Origin: Thioalkalivibrio paradoxus ARh 1 | GTDB lineage: Bacteria; Pseudomonadota; Gammaproteobacteria; Ectothiorhodospirales; Ectothiorhodospiraceae | Reading direction: 5' to 3' | Length of the DNA stretch: 64,000 bases | Assembly (NCBI RefSeq): GCF_000227685.2 | Contig: NZ_CP007029.1 | Location: 1,152,501-1,216,500, forward strand | Shown: positions 51,378-60,906 of the stretch, in pieces | How the letters are laid out: the number at the start of each line of letters is the position of its first letter | How positions within the stretch are numbered: the first letter of the stretch is position 1 | Notes under the pieces: generated by a model | The model's database searches: none | The model's input: the letters and a program-made list of their open reading frames with translations, nothing else | Told to the model about the DNA's origin: nothing | Program-made: the position numbers and the translations under genes

Positions 51378-51716
51378 TTGAAACCCTTCCCCGAAGAAAC
51401 CCGCCTGAAGGTCATGCGCCTGCTGGCGGAGAACCCCGAGCTCACCCAGCGCGAGCTTGCGGAAGCGCTCGGCATCAGCCTGGGTGCAACGAACTACTGC
51501 CTGCGCGCGCTGATCGACAGGGGGCTGGTGAAGGCCGAGAACTTCCGCAAGAGCCACCGCAAGCGCGCCTACCTGTACACGCTCACGCCGAGCGGCATCG
51601 CCGAGAAGCTGCGCGTCACCCGCGCCTTCCTCGCGCGTAAGCAGACCGAATACGAGGCCATCGAACGCGAGATCGAGCAACTGCGCCAGGAACTGCAGGA
51701 AGAGGGCCGGCCATAA
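51378..51716 (+). CDS. EPS-associated MarR-family regulator, copy F
   Basis: 112 residues, almost identical to copies C-E (IDRGLV; RKQTEYEAIEREIEQ). TTG 51378 start after tandem P elements; the stop TAA lies in a slightly damaged version of the GGCCGG hairpin seen after copies C and D. It is the copy closest to the sugar-uronate cluster and so the best candidate for controlling it. Confidence 0.9.
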   Translation: MKPFPEETRLKVMRLLAENPELTQRELAEALGISLGATNYCLRALIDRGLVKAENFRKSHRKRAYLYTLTPSGIAEKLRVTRAFLARKQTEYEAIEREIEQLRQELQEEGRP

Positions 51717-51749
51717 CTGGCCCCGTACCGCAGCCATGACGTTAGACAC

Positions 51750-51985
51750 CATCGTCACTGCGAAAGAGCCGCAGTCAACCCCCTCACCGTCACTGCGAGG
51801 AGGCGAAGCCGACGCGGCAGTCCACACGGCCTGGATTGCCACGGGCCTCCGGCCCTCGCAATGACCATGCAGATGCAATCGTCACTGCGAGGAGCCTGGG
51901 ATTGCGAGGCCGAAGGCCGTGGCAAAGCCGACGTGGCAGTCCACACGCCGCCTGGATGGTCAAGGAGCTCCGGTCCTCGCGCTGC
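51750..51985. repeat. G-repeat cluster
   Basis: Follows MarR copy F with the same order as after copy C (CACTGCGAAAGAGCCGCAG, then CACTGCGAGGAGGCGAAGCC, then GGCCTCCGGCCCTCGCAATG), so the duplicated unit extends past the MarR gene. Confidence 0.85.
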
Positions 51986-52027
51986 CGGCGGGAAAACGAA
52001 TCCGCCCGACATTCGCGCATAAGAAAA

Positions 52028-52206
52028 TCCGCGTCCATCCGTGGCTAACTCTCATGGCCAGCGGCCACCCTGCAGGATGAAAAAGCGAGCCACGGATGAA
52101 CACGGATAGGGTTTCAACCAATAAACATCCGTGTTCATCCGTGTTCATCCGTGGCAAAGAACGCTTTTCGGCCCTTGTCCGTGCCTTCCGTGTGCTTCCG
52201 TGGCCG
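52028..52206. repeat. S element with P-element fragment
   Basis: ATCCGCGTCCATCCGTGGCTAA joined to a P left end (CTCATGGCCAGCGGCCACCC), then CCACGGATGAACACGG and CCGTGTTCATCCGTGGC, then degenerate CCGTG words. It forms the leader of the UDP-sugar dehydrogenase gene. Confidence 0.82.
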
Positions 52207-52250
52207 TATCTTCACGCTAAGAAAGCCCTGCCAACAAAGGCCCACTCCCC

Positions 52251-53759
<1,509 letters not shown>

Positions 53760-53781
53760 TCTAAAGTGCCACAGGCTTTTT

Positions 53782-53884
53782 GAGCCACGGATGGACACGG
53801 GTAAACAAGTTGAGCCACGGATGAACACAGATAGAATTAAATTTATAAAAAATCCGTGTTTATCCGTGTCCATCCGTGGCTAAA
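53782..53884. repeat. S element
   Basis: GAGCCACGGATGGACACGG, GAGCCACGGATGAACAC, an AT-rich loop, then CCGTGTTTATCCGTG and CATCCGTGGCTAA. A GTG at 53876 inside its right end is in frame with the next gene. Confidence 0.85.
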
Positions 53885-53932
53885 TCCAACCCACGCGCAA
53901 CCCAGCCCCCACGCCAACCAAATGACAGGCCA

Positions 53933-54982
53933 ATGAACGAACCCATCAAGGACCGAAAAATCCGCATCGCCGTCGTCGGCTGCGGGCGCATCTCGAAGAA
54001 TCACTTCGGCGCCATCGAGCGCCACGCGGAGAACATGGAACTCGTCGGCGTCTGCGACACCCACGCACCTACGCTCGAACAACACGAAAACGCGTACAAG
54101 GCTCCCGGGTTCAGGAGCCTGCCCGAGCTCCTCGGCAGCGTCGAGCCGGATATTATCTCGCTCTGCAGCCCCAGCGGCCTGCACCCGGAGCAGACGATCA
54201 CCGCCGCGCGCCACGGCGTGCACGTGATGACGGAAAAGCCGATGGCAACCCGCTGGCAGGATGGCGTGCGCATGGTCAAGGCCTGTGACGAGGCCGGGGT
54301 ACGGCTGTTCGTCGTCAAACAGAACCGTCGCAACGCCACCCTGCAACTCCTGAAACGCGCGGTCGCCGAGAAGCGCTTCGGCCGCATCCACATGGTGCAC
54401 CTGAACGTCTTCTGGAGCCGCCCGCAAAGCTACTACGACCAAGCCAAGTGGCGCGGCACCTGGGAGTTCGACGGCGGCGCGTTCATGAACCAGGCCAGCC
54501 ACTACGTCGACCTGCTCGACTGGCTGATCGGCCCGATCGACAAGGTGCAGGCGATGGTCAGCACCACCCGCGACATCGAAGTGGAAGACACCGGCGTCCT
54601 CAACGTCCGCTGGCGCAGCGGCGCGCTCGGCTCGATGAGCGTCACCATGCTCACCTACCCGAAGAACCTCGAGGGCAGCATCACCATCCTCGGCGAGCAG
54701 GGCACCGTGCGCGTCGGCGGAGTGGCCGTGAACGACATCCAGCTCTGGGATTTCGCCGAACCGCGCGACTACGATGCCGAAATCAAGAGCGCGAACTACG
54801 AAACCACCTCGGTCTACGGCTTCGGCCACCCGCTCTATTACAAGAACGTGATCGACGTACTCCGCGGCGAAGCCGAACCCGAAACCGACGGCCGCGAGGG
54901 CCTCAAATCCCTAGAAGTCCTCATCGCCGCCTACCTCTCCGCCCGCGACGGCCGCACCGTCTCCCTGCCGCTCGAGTATTAG
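53933..54982 (+). CDS. wbpB: Gfo/Idh/MocA oxidoreductase (WbpB-like)
   Basis: About 349 residues: NAD-binding IAVVGCGRISKNHF, EKPMATRWQDGVRMV (the EKP motif), NQASHYVDLLDWLIGPIDKV. In the WbpB role it oxidises C3 of UDP-GlcNAcA so that the aminotransferase can add nitrogen. Start ATG 53933, or GTG 53876 supplied by the S element (adds 19 residues). Its stop codon TAG is the second to fourth base of TTAGCCACGG, an S-element end. Confidence 0.88.
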   Translation: MNEPIKDRKIRIAVVGCGRISKNHFGAIERHAENMELVGVCDTHAPTLEQHENAYKAPGFRSLPELLGSVEPDIISLCSPSGLHPEQTITAARHGVHVMTEKPMATRWQDGVRMVKACDEAGVRLFVVKQNRRNATLQLLKRAVAEKRFGRIHMVHLNVFWSRPQSYYDQAKWRGTWEFDGGAFMNQASHYVDLLDWLIGPIDKVQAMVSTTRDIEVEDTGVLNVRWRSGALGSMSVTMLTYPKNLEGSITILGEQGTVRVGGVAVNDIQLWDFAEPRDYDAEIKSANYETTSVYGFGHPLYYKNVIDVLRGEAEPETDGREGLKSLEVLIAAYLSARDGRTVSLPLEY

Positions 54983-55012
54983 CCACGGATGGACACGGAT
55001 AAACACGGATTG
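54979..55012. repeat. S element
   Basis: TTAGCCACGGATGGACACGG then ATAAACACGGATTGGG; half element supplying the wbpB stop. Confidence 0.85.
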
Positions 55013-55055
55013 GGTAGGATTTGGGAAGGCATCATGGATGATGAGGGGCATTCTC

Positions 55056-55430
55056 ATGGACGAGAAACTGGTTGCAGAAGATCTGACGTATCGCATTCGT
55101 GCTGGCATCTTCGCGGTTGCGAACACGCTGGGCTCCGGTTTTCTGGAGAAGGTCTACGAGAATGCCCTTGCGATCGAGCTTCGCAGCGCCGGCCTGGCGG
55201 TCAGCACCCAGGTGCCGATCCGGGTCTTCTACAAGCGGCAGATCGTCGGCGACTACCAGGCCGACATGCTGATCGAAAACCACGTGCTCCTGGAACTGAA
55301 AGCCGTCAGCGCCCTGAGGCCCGAACACGAAGCGCAACTCCTCAACTACCTGCGCGCGACTCGAAAACCCCTCGGCCTGCTCGTCAACTTCGGCCAACCC
55401 AAAGTCCAAATCAAGCGCATGGTCCTCTAA
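55056..55430 (+). CDS. GxxExxY family protein
   Basis: A 124-residue protein with GSGFLEKVYENAL (the GxxExxY motif) and a PD-(D/E)XK-like DMLIENHVLLELKAV core. The family is common and of unknown role, often within surface-polysaccharide or accessory loci flanked by small repeats. GAGGGGC before ATG 55056 is a fair ribosome site. It is bounded on both sides by S elements and may have been inserted into the wbp cluster. Confidence 0.9.
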   Translation: MDEKLVAEDLTYRIRAGIFAVANTLGSGFLEKVYENALAIELRSAGLAVSTQVPIRVFYKRQIVGDYQADMLIENHVLLELKAVSALRPEHEAQLLNYLRATRKPLGLLVNFGQPKVQIKRMVL

Positions 55431-55441
55431 CCCCAAATCCC

Positions 55442-55474
55442 TATCCGCGTTCATCCGTGTCCATCCGTGGCTAA
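55442..55474. repeat. S element end
   Basis: TATCCGCGTTCATCCGTGTCC then ATCCGTGGCTAATC; contains the GTG start of wbpD. Confidence 0.85.
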
Positions 55475-56060
55475 TCAAATTCATTCCACCGCCATCGTCG
55501 ACGAAGGCGCCCAAATCGGCCAAGGCACCCGCATTTGGCACTGGACCCACGTCTGCGCTGGCGCCCGTATCGGCCAACACTGCTCCCTCGGCCAGAACGT
55601 CTTCGTCGGCAACCGCGTGGTCATCGGCAACAACGTGAAGATCCAGAACAACGTCTCGGTCTACGACGACGTGACCCTGGAAGACGACGTCTTCTGCGGC
55701 CCCAGCATGGTCTTCACCAACGTCTACAACCCGCGCTCGGCGGTCTCGCGCAAGCACGAATACCGCCCCACGCACGTGAAGCGCGGCGCCACCCTCGGCG
55801 CCAACTGCACCATCGTCTGCGGCATTACCATCGGTGAATACGCCTTCATCGGCGCCGGCGCCGTCGTGAACAAGAACGTGAAGCCCTACGCCCTGATGGT
55901 CGGCGTCCCCGCCCGCCAGATCGGCTGGATGAGCGAATACGGAGAGCAAATCCCGTTGTCTATCGAGGGAACCGGGACCTACCATTGCCCGCATACGGGT
56001 AGCCAGTACACACTCAGTGACGGCCAGTTGCGGCGAACAGGAGCAACTCATGCAAGTTGA
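55467..56060 (+). CDS. wbpD: WbpD-like UDP-sugar 3-N-acetyltransferase (left-handed beta helix)
   Basis: A 197-residue hexapeptide-repeat acyltransferase: [60 protein letters not shown] and [20 protein letters not shown]. In the WbpD role it acetylates the 3-amino group to give the 2,3-diacetamido uronic acid. Translation starts at GTG 55467, which lies within the S-element word CATCCGTGGCTAA, so residues MAN come from repeat DNA. The 3' end overlaps the next gene by 11 bp. Confidence 0.92.
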   Translation: MANQIHSTAIVDEGAQIGQGTRIWHWTHVCAGARIGQHCSLGQNVFVGNRVVIGNNVKIQNNVSVYDDVTLEDDVFCGPSMVFTNVYNPRSAVSRKHEYRPTHVKRGATLGANCTIVCGITIGEYAFIGAGAVVNKNVKPYALMVGVPARQIGWMSEYGEQIPLSIEGTGTYHCPHTGSQYTLSDGQLRRTGATHAS

Positions 56061-56331
56061 AGCCATCTACGAGAACGGCAAACTCGAATTCGTTAAGCCC
56101 CTCAAGCTCAAGCACCAACGCGTTCGCTTGGTCGTGACCGTGCCGGACGAGGAGGTCGATGTCTCGCTCCGTGACCTGGTGTCCGAGGAAGTGCTTCTGC
56201 GTGCGCGAGCCATGCGCGAGCATCTCGACGCCGTTCGTGACGCACCCTTGCCGCCCGATGACGCATTGCCGGACCTGACACCCAAGCAGATCGACCGCAT
56301 CAAAGCCTTCGAGCTTCGGGAAGATCGTTGA
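56050..56331 (+). CDS. DUF104/AF2212-like antitoxin
   Basis: A 93-residue protein: [20 protein letters not shown] (typical AF2212-like antitoxin strand pattern), then [20 protein letters not shown] and an acidic C-terminal tail. It precedes the PIN part of the next ORF by one base and so forms a toxin-antitoxin module embedded between wbpD and wbpE. Confidence 0.82.
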   Translation: MQVEAIYENGKLEFVKPLKLKHQRVRLVVTVPDEEVDVSLRDLVSEEVLLRARAMREHLDAVRDAPLPPDDALPDLTPKQIDRIKAFELREDR

Positions 56332-56332
56332 T

Positions 56333-58030
56333 ATGGATTTGCTGCTCGACATCAACGTAGCGGTCGACAGTTGCACTGGACGAAAACCCTGGTGCTCCGC
56401 ATCCGACGTCGCGATCAGCAAATGCCGGTCCGAGGGAGGGCGTCTCTGGCTCTACGCGGGCAGCGTGCAAACCCTGGAATACGTCACGCGAAGCGAGTTG
56501 AGGCGACTCGCCACCGAGAAGGGCAATCCCCTCAGTGGCAAACAACTCGTTGCTCAAACCCAGAACCTCCTCAAAACCTTTGCGGCTGACAAACACTGGC
56601 TCGCCGCCCTGGCTGGCGAAGGCCCGGTCTTTGACACCGCCGACCCGGAAGACGAGCAACTTCTTCGCGCCCTGGATCGCTTCCCGGCCGACTCGATTCG
56701 GTTGCTCACTCGCGATGAGGAGCTGCTGAACGACTATCCCGAAAAAACCATCAGCCCCTTGGCCTATTGTCAGATGGGGCAGCCCAAGGCCAAACTCGAC
56801 TTCATCGACCTCGCCGCCCAACAGCAGATCATCCGCCCCGAACTCGAGCGCAACATCCATCGGGTGTTGCACCACGGCCAGTACATCCTCGGCCCCGAAG
56901 TTCGCGAGCTGGAACAGCGTCTCGCCGCCTACACCGGCGCGAAGCACTGCATCACCGTCGCGAGCGGCACCGAGGCGCTGCTGATCAGCCTGATGGCGCT
57001 GGGCATCGGCCCCGGCGACGAGGTGATCACCACGCCGTTCACCTTCGTCGCCACCGGCGAGATGATCGTGCTGCTCGGCGCCACCCTGGTGTTCGTCGAC
57101 ATCGAACCCGACACCTGTAACATCGACGCAAGCCGGATCGAAGCGAAGATCACCGAGCGCACCAAGGCGATCATGCCCGTGAGCCTCTACGGCCAGCCGG
57201 CCGACATGGACGAAATCAATGCCATCGCCGCGCGCCACGGCAACATCCCAGTGATCGAAGACGCGGCGCAGAGCTTCGGCGCGACCTACAACGGCCGCAA
57301 GTCCTGCAACCTGTCCACCATCGGCTGCACCAGCTTCTTCCCGAGCAAGCCCCTCGGCTGCTACGGCGACGGCGGCGCGATCTTCACCAGCGACGACCAC
57401 ATCGCCCAGGCCTGCCGCGAAATCCGCGTCCACGGCCAGAGCCAACGCTACGTCCACACCCGCATCGGCGTCGGTGGCCGCATGGACACCCTCCAATGCG
57501 CCATCGTCCTCGCCAAACTCGACCGTTTCGACGAGGAAATCACCCAACGCCAAACCGCCGCCCGCCGCTACCACGATGCGTTAGCCATGGATGAACACCG
57601 GTCAGTTGTAGCCACGGATGAACACGGATCAACACGAGCCACGGATGCACACGGATTAACACGGATGGATGAAAACTCAAAAAACATCCGTGTCCATCCG
57701 TGTCCATCCGTGGCTAATCCCATATGCCCTCTACCGTGGCCCAAAACAGACCGCACGTCGGTCTTCGCCCAGTACACGATCCTCGCCGATGACCGCGACG
57801 CCCTCCAGGCACACCTGAACCAGGCCGGCATCCCCACCGCCGTCCACTACCCGGTGCCCCTGAACGAACAACCGGCCTACGCCCACCTCTGCTGCCGCGA
57901 TTGCACCCCCGTCGCCCAGCAGATCGCCAAACAAGTCATCAGCCTCCCGATGCACCCCCTGCTCACCCCAGCAGACCAAGACCGCATCGTCCAGGCACTA
58001 AAAACGGCAGCCACCGATAAACACGGATGA
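56333..58030 (+). CDS. wbpE: PIN-domain toxin fused in frame to WbpE-like PLP aminotransferase
   Basis: One 565-residue frame. Residues 1-147 are a PIN toxin (LLLDINVAVDSCTGRKPWCS, GPVFDTADPEDEQLLRALDR, LLTRDEELLNDYP). From LDFIDLAAQQQIIRPELERN (about 154) it is a DegT/DnrJ/EryC1 aminotransferase: VASGTEALLISLMALGIGPG, VIEDAAQSFGATYNGRKSCN and PLP lysine in FFPSKPLGCYGDGG. ATG 56774 could start the enzyme alone but lacks a clear ribosome site. Residues about 418-464 are translated S repeat, and the terminal ATDKHG-stop is S-element too. WbpE adds the 3-amino group. Confidence 0.88.
   Translation: MDLLLDINVAVDSCTGRKPWCSASDVAISKCRSEGGRLWLYAGSVQTLEYVTRSELRRLATEKGNPLSGKQLVAQTQNLLKTFAADKHWLAALAGEGPVFDTADPEDEQLLRALDRFPADSIRLLTRDEELLNDYPEKTISPLAYCQMGQPKAKLDFIDLAAQQQIIRPELERNIHRVLHHGQYILGPEVRELEQRLAAYTGAKHCITVASGTEALLISLMALGIGPGDEVITTPFTFVATGEMIVLLGATLVFVDIEPDTCNIDASRIEAKITERTKAIMPVSLYGQPADMDEINAIAARHGNIPVIEDAAQSFGATYNGRKSCNLSTIGCTSFFPSKPLGCYGDGGAIFTSDDHIAQACREIRVHGQSQRYVHTRIGVGGRMDTLQCAIVLAKLDRFDEEITQRQTAARRYHDALAMDEHRSVVATDEHGSTRATDAHGLTRMDENSKNIRVHPCPSVANPICPLPWPKTDRTSVFAQYTILADDRDALQAHLNQAGIPTAVHYPVPLNEQPAYAHLCCRDCTPVAQQIAKQVISLPMHPLLTPADQDRIVQALKTAATDKHG
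57583..57722 (+). repeat. S-element array inside the aminotransferase gene
   Basis: GCCATGGATGAACACCGG, GCCACGGATGAACACGG, GCCACGGATGCACACGG, GGATGGATGAAAACTC, then CATCCGTGTCCATCCGTG and GGCTAATCCC: both inverted halves, read through in frame without a stop (about 47 codons), between the helix ARRYHDALA and the strand SVFAQYTILAD. Confidence 0.9.
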
Positions 58031-58197
58031 ACACGGATAGGGTTTAAATCAAAAAACATCCGTGTCCATCCGCGTCCATCCGTGGCTAATAAATGCCCTT
58101 CAACCCTTTTCCGTGTCTTTCCGTGTTCTTCCGTGGCCAAAAACGCCCTTGACCTCTGCCCTTCAATCCTCTCCACATCCGTGTCCATCCGTGGCTA
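58010..58197. repeat. S-element array
   Basis: GCCACCGATAAACACGGATG, ACACGGATAGGG, then CATCCGTGTCCATCCGC, CATCCGTGGCTAATAAATG, TCTTCCGTGGCC and a last CATCCGTGGCTAAATCC. It supplies the aminotransferase stop (GGATGA) and the GTG of the next gene. Confidence 0.88.
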
Positions 58198-59273
58198 AAT
58201 CCCCAAAGCACATCGCAATAGTCGGCGGCGGTATCAACGGCCTCTGCTGCGCCTGGGAACTCGCCCGCCAGGGCCACGATGTCGAACTCTTCGAGCGCGG
58301 CCGCCTAATGGACGAAACCAGCCGCGCCTCGTCCAAGCTGCTCCACGGCGGCCTGCGCTATCTCGAAACCCTACAACTGCGCCTCGTCCGCGAAGCCCTT
58401 GCCGAACGCGACCAGTGGTTCGAGCGTGCCCCGCAATGGGCGCGCCCCCTGTCCATCGTCATTCCCATCTATGGGCACGGCAAGCGAAGCCGCTGGCAGT
58501 TCGGCCTGGGTCTCTGGCTTTACCGCCGGCTCGCGGCCCATAGCCCCCACCGCGACTACCACTGGCTGCCCGCCGAGGAATTGACCGCGATCGACCCGGG
58601 GCTGAACCCCAACGGCTTGATCGGCGGCTACCGCTTCACCGACGGCCAGATGGACGACCAGCAGCTCGGGCTCTGGGTGGCCGAACAGGCGCGGCAAGCG
58701 GGTGCCCGGCTGCACGAACAGGCGCCCGTCGAACGCATCGACAGCCAGGGCCGGCTGTGGCAGCAGGGCGAGGAGGCGCGGCAGTTCGACACCGTGGTGA
58801 ACGTCGCTGGCCCCTGGGCTGAACAGCTCGCACGGAACAGCGGCCTGAATCTCACCCACGGCCTCGACCTCGTCCGCGGCAGCCACATCGTTCTTAACCG
58901 GCCCTGTCACCAGGCCTACCTGGCCGAGCATCCGCAAGACCGGAGAATCTTCTTCATCCTGCCGTGGAAGGAGGGGACCCTGCTCGGTACAACGGAAGTG
59001 CGCCAAGCCCTTGATGAACCGATCGCCTGCAGCGATGCGGAAGCCCAATACCTGCTCGACGCCTACGGCAATATCGTGCAGCCTGCAGCCACCGCCACCG
59101 AAATCCGCGAACGTTTCGCTGGCCTCCGGCCCCTGCTGCGTTCCCGTGGCAATGCCAATCACGCCAGCCGCGAATACACGATCGAACGGACCGGGAAGGC
59201 GATCAACGTGCTGGGCGGGAAGTGGACTACTGCGCCGGCTCTGGCGCGCAAGCTCCCGGCGATCGTTCGCTGA
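58191..59273 (+). CDS. FAD-dependent oxidoreductase, GlpD/DAO-like
   Basis: About 360 residues: IAIVGGGINGLCCAWELARQ (FAD-binding GxGxxG), RASSKLLHGGLRYLETLQLR, VVNVAGPWAEQLARNSG, IFFILPWKEGTLLGTTE, REYTIERTGKAINVLGGKWTT. It resembles glycerol-3-phosphate dehydrogenase-type flavoenzymes that appear in surface-polysaccharide loci; substrate uncertain. GTG 58191 is in the S-element word CATCCGTGGCTAA and aligns with the natural start of relatives (MAKSPKHIAIVGGG). Confidence 0.85.
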   Translation: MAKSPKHIAIVGGGINGLCCAWELARQGHDVELFERGRLMDETSRASSKLLHGGLRYLETLQLRLVREALAERDQWFERAPQWARPLSIVIPIYGHGKRSRWQFGLGLWLYRRLAAHSPHRDYHWLPAEELTAIDPGLNPNGLIGGYRFTDGQMDDQQLGLWVAEQARQAGARLHEQAPVERIDSQGRLWQQGEEARQFDTVVNVAGPWAEQLARNSGLNLTHGLDLVRGSHIVLNRPCHQAYLAEHPQDRRIFFILPWKEGTLLGTTEVRQALDEPIACSDAEAQYLLDAYGNIVQPAATATEIRERFAGLRPLLRSRGNANHASREYTIERTGKAINVLGGKWTTAPALARKLPAIVR

Positions 59274-59436
59274 CCAATGTGCGATCCTGGCCGCTGCGTT
59301 CATCTGCTTCGACTGGGAAAGCTCCCAGCGCCAGCTCGTCCGACTTGGCTACCAGTAGTGATTAGCCTTGTGTACCCACACATGAGGCCGGATAGCTGTT
59401 CGTTCACAGGACATCCGTGTTCATCCGTGTCCATCC
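59274..59436. other. Intergenic region with S-element end
   Basis: A short frame ending ICFDWESSQRQLVRLGYQ-stop (59352) looks like the tail of an unidentified gene; I cannot assign it. From 59411 the S words CATCCGTGTTCATCCGTG and CATCCGTGGCTAAC lead into wzx. Confidence 0.5.
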
Positions 59437-60906
59437 GTGGCTAACCCTCACTCCGTGATCGCCAGAGCAAAGAACCAAATCCGCCGCGTGCTGCCGAAAA
59501 ACCGGTTTGCGCGCAGTGTGTCGGTGCTGGCTGGCGGTACAGCCGCGGGGCAGTTCATCGTAATTGCAGCATCTCCCGCCCTTACGCGCCTCTACAGCCC
59601 AGAAGACTTCGGGCTGCTGGCCGTCTTTTCGGCCCTGCTAGGCATCCTGGGCGTCATCGCCAGTCTGCGCTATCAGCTCGCCATCCCGTTGCCGGAAAGC
59701 GACGAGGAAGCGGCCCACGTGGTCGTCCTGGGCCTCATCATCGTGGCCGCCATGAGCCTGCTGGCCACTGTACTGGTGATTTTCTTCGCCCAGCCCATCG
59801 CCGACCTGTTCAACACTCCGGCTCTGGCGAGCTACCTCTGGCTGCTCCCCCTGGGCCTGCTGCTCGGCGGCATCTATGGGGTCTTCAGCTACTGGGCCAT
59901 TCGCGTGAAAGCGTTCACGCCGATTGCCCGTACCAAGCTCACCCAGTCGATCACAATGGTTGGCGTTCAGTTGGGTGGTTACCTTCTGGGCCCCGTGGCC
60001 CTCATATTGGGCCAAGTCACCGGGCAAGCAGCGGGTGCTTCTAGCCTCGGTGCTCTCACGATCAGAAATCGATGGGCAGTGTTCAGAGCAATCCGTTGGC
60101 GCGATATACGCGCTGCCACCCGCCGCTATGTGCGGTTTCCCATTTATTCCACCTGGGGCGGGCTGTTCAACACCGCCGGTTCGCAGCTACCCCCCATCCT
60201 GTTTGCCATCCTGTTCAGTCCTGCTGCTGCCGGGATCTACATGATTGCCCACCGGGTGTTGGCCATGCCCATGTCCTTGATCGGCAAGGCCATCGCCGAT
60301 GTCTTCCTCTCCAGTGCGGCCGAAGCACGACGCAATGGCACCCTGGCACCTTTGGTGGCGGACATCCACGCCAAGCTGGCCCATATCGCCATGCCACCGG
60401 CACTGATCCTCATACTGGCAGGGCCGGATCTCTTCGCCTTCGTGTTTGGCGCCGACTGGCGGCAGGCCGGGGAGTTTGCCCAGTGGATGGCACCCTGGGT
60501 GTATCTGGTCTTCATCACCTCTCCACTCAGCACCTTGTTCTCCGTGCTGGAAAAACAGGCACAAGGCATGCTGTTCCAGGGCATCCTGCTGGTCACACGC
60601 GGTGGCGGCCTCATCCTGGGGGCCTACCTGGGAGACATCATGCTGGCCGTGGCCCTTTTTGCCGGGGGCAGCGCCCTGTGTTGGCTGGGTTTCCTGGTCT
60701 GGATCATTCGCGCCTCGGGTAACCCCTGGAAGGCTCTCTGGCTTCCCACGTTCCATGCACTGGTGCTGGGCGCGCTGATCGTGACCCCTCTGGCCATGTT
60801 CTACAGCGTGCCCCATGACCTTGCCACTGGTTGGTTTGCGGCCATTCTCGCCACACTCCTGTTCACCGCTCTGCGCTACAGTGTTTTACTCAAACGAGCC
60901 TGGTAA
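59437..60906 (+). CDS. wzx: Wzx-type lipopolysaccharide/O-unit flippase
   Basis: A 489-residue polytopic protein (about 12 helices) of the MATE/MOP superfamily: SVSVLAGGTAAGQFIVIAAS, PALTRLYSPEDFGLLAVFSA, RYQLAIPLPESDEEA. It should flip the undecaprenyl-linked repeat unit across the membrane. GTG 59437 lies in the S-element end, so residues MAN are repeat-derived, as in wbpD. Followed with no gap by the amidotransferase-like gene. Confidence 0.92.
   Translation: MANPHSVIARAKNQIRRVLPKNRFARSVSVLAGGTAAGQFIVIAASPALTRLYSPEDFGLLAVFSALLGILGVIASLRYQLAIPLPESDEEAAHVVVLGLIIVAAMSLLATVLVIFFAQPIADLFNTPALASYLWLLPLGLLLGGIYGVFSYWAIRVKAFTPIARTKLTQSITMVGVQLGGYLLGPVALILGQVTGQAAGASSLGALTIRNRWAVFRAIRWRDIRAATRRYVRFPIYSTWGGLFNTAGSQLPPILFAILFSPAAAGIYMIAHRVLAMPMSLIGKAIADVFLSSAAEARRNGTLAPLVADIHAKLAHIAMPPALILILAGPDLFAFVFGADWRQAGEFAQWMAPWVYLVFITSPLSTLFSVLEKQAQGMLFQGILLVTRGGGLILGAYLGDIMLAVALFAGGSALCWLGFLVWIIRASGNPWKALWLPTFHALVLGALIVTPLAMFYSVPHDLATGWFAAILATLLFTALRYSVLLKRAW

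Noticed and set aside
30000-52000. Integron or superintegron explanation for the toxin-antitoxin array
   Set aside because: No integrase gene, no attC-like sites and mixed promoters per module; the repeats seen are P, R, G and S elements instead.
59274-59358. Possible transposase tail ending RLGYQ
   Set aside because: Too short and without a diagnostic motif; left unassigned.
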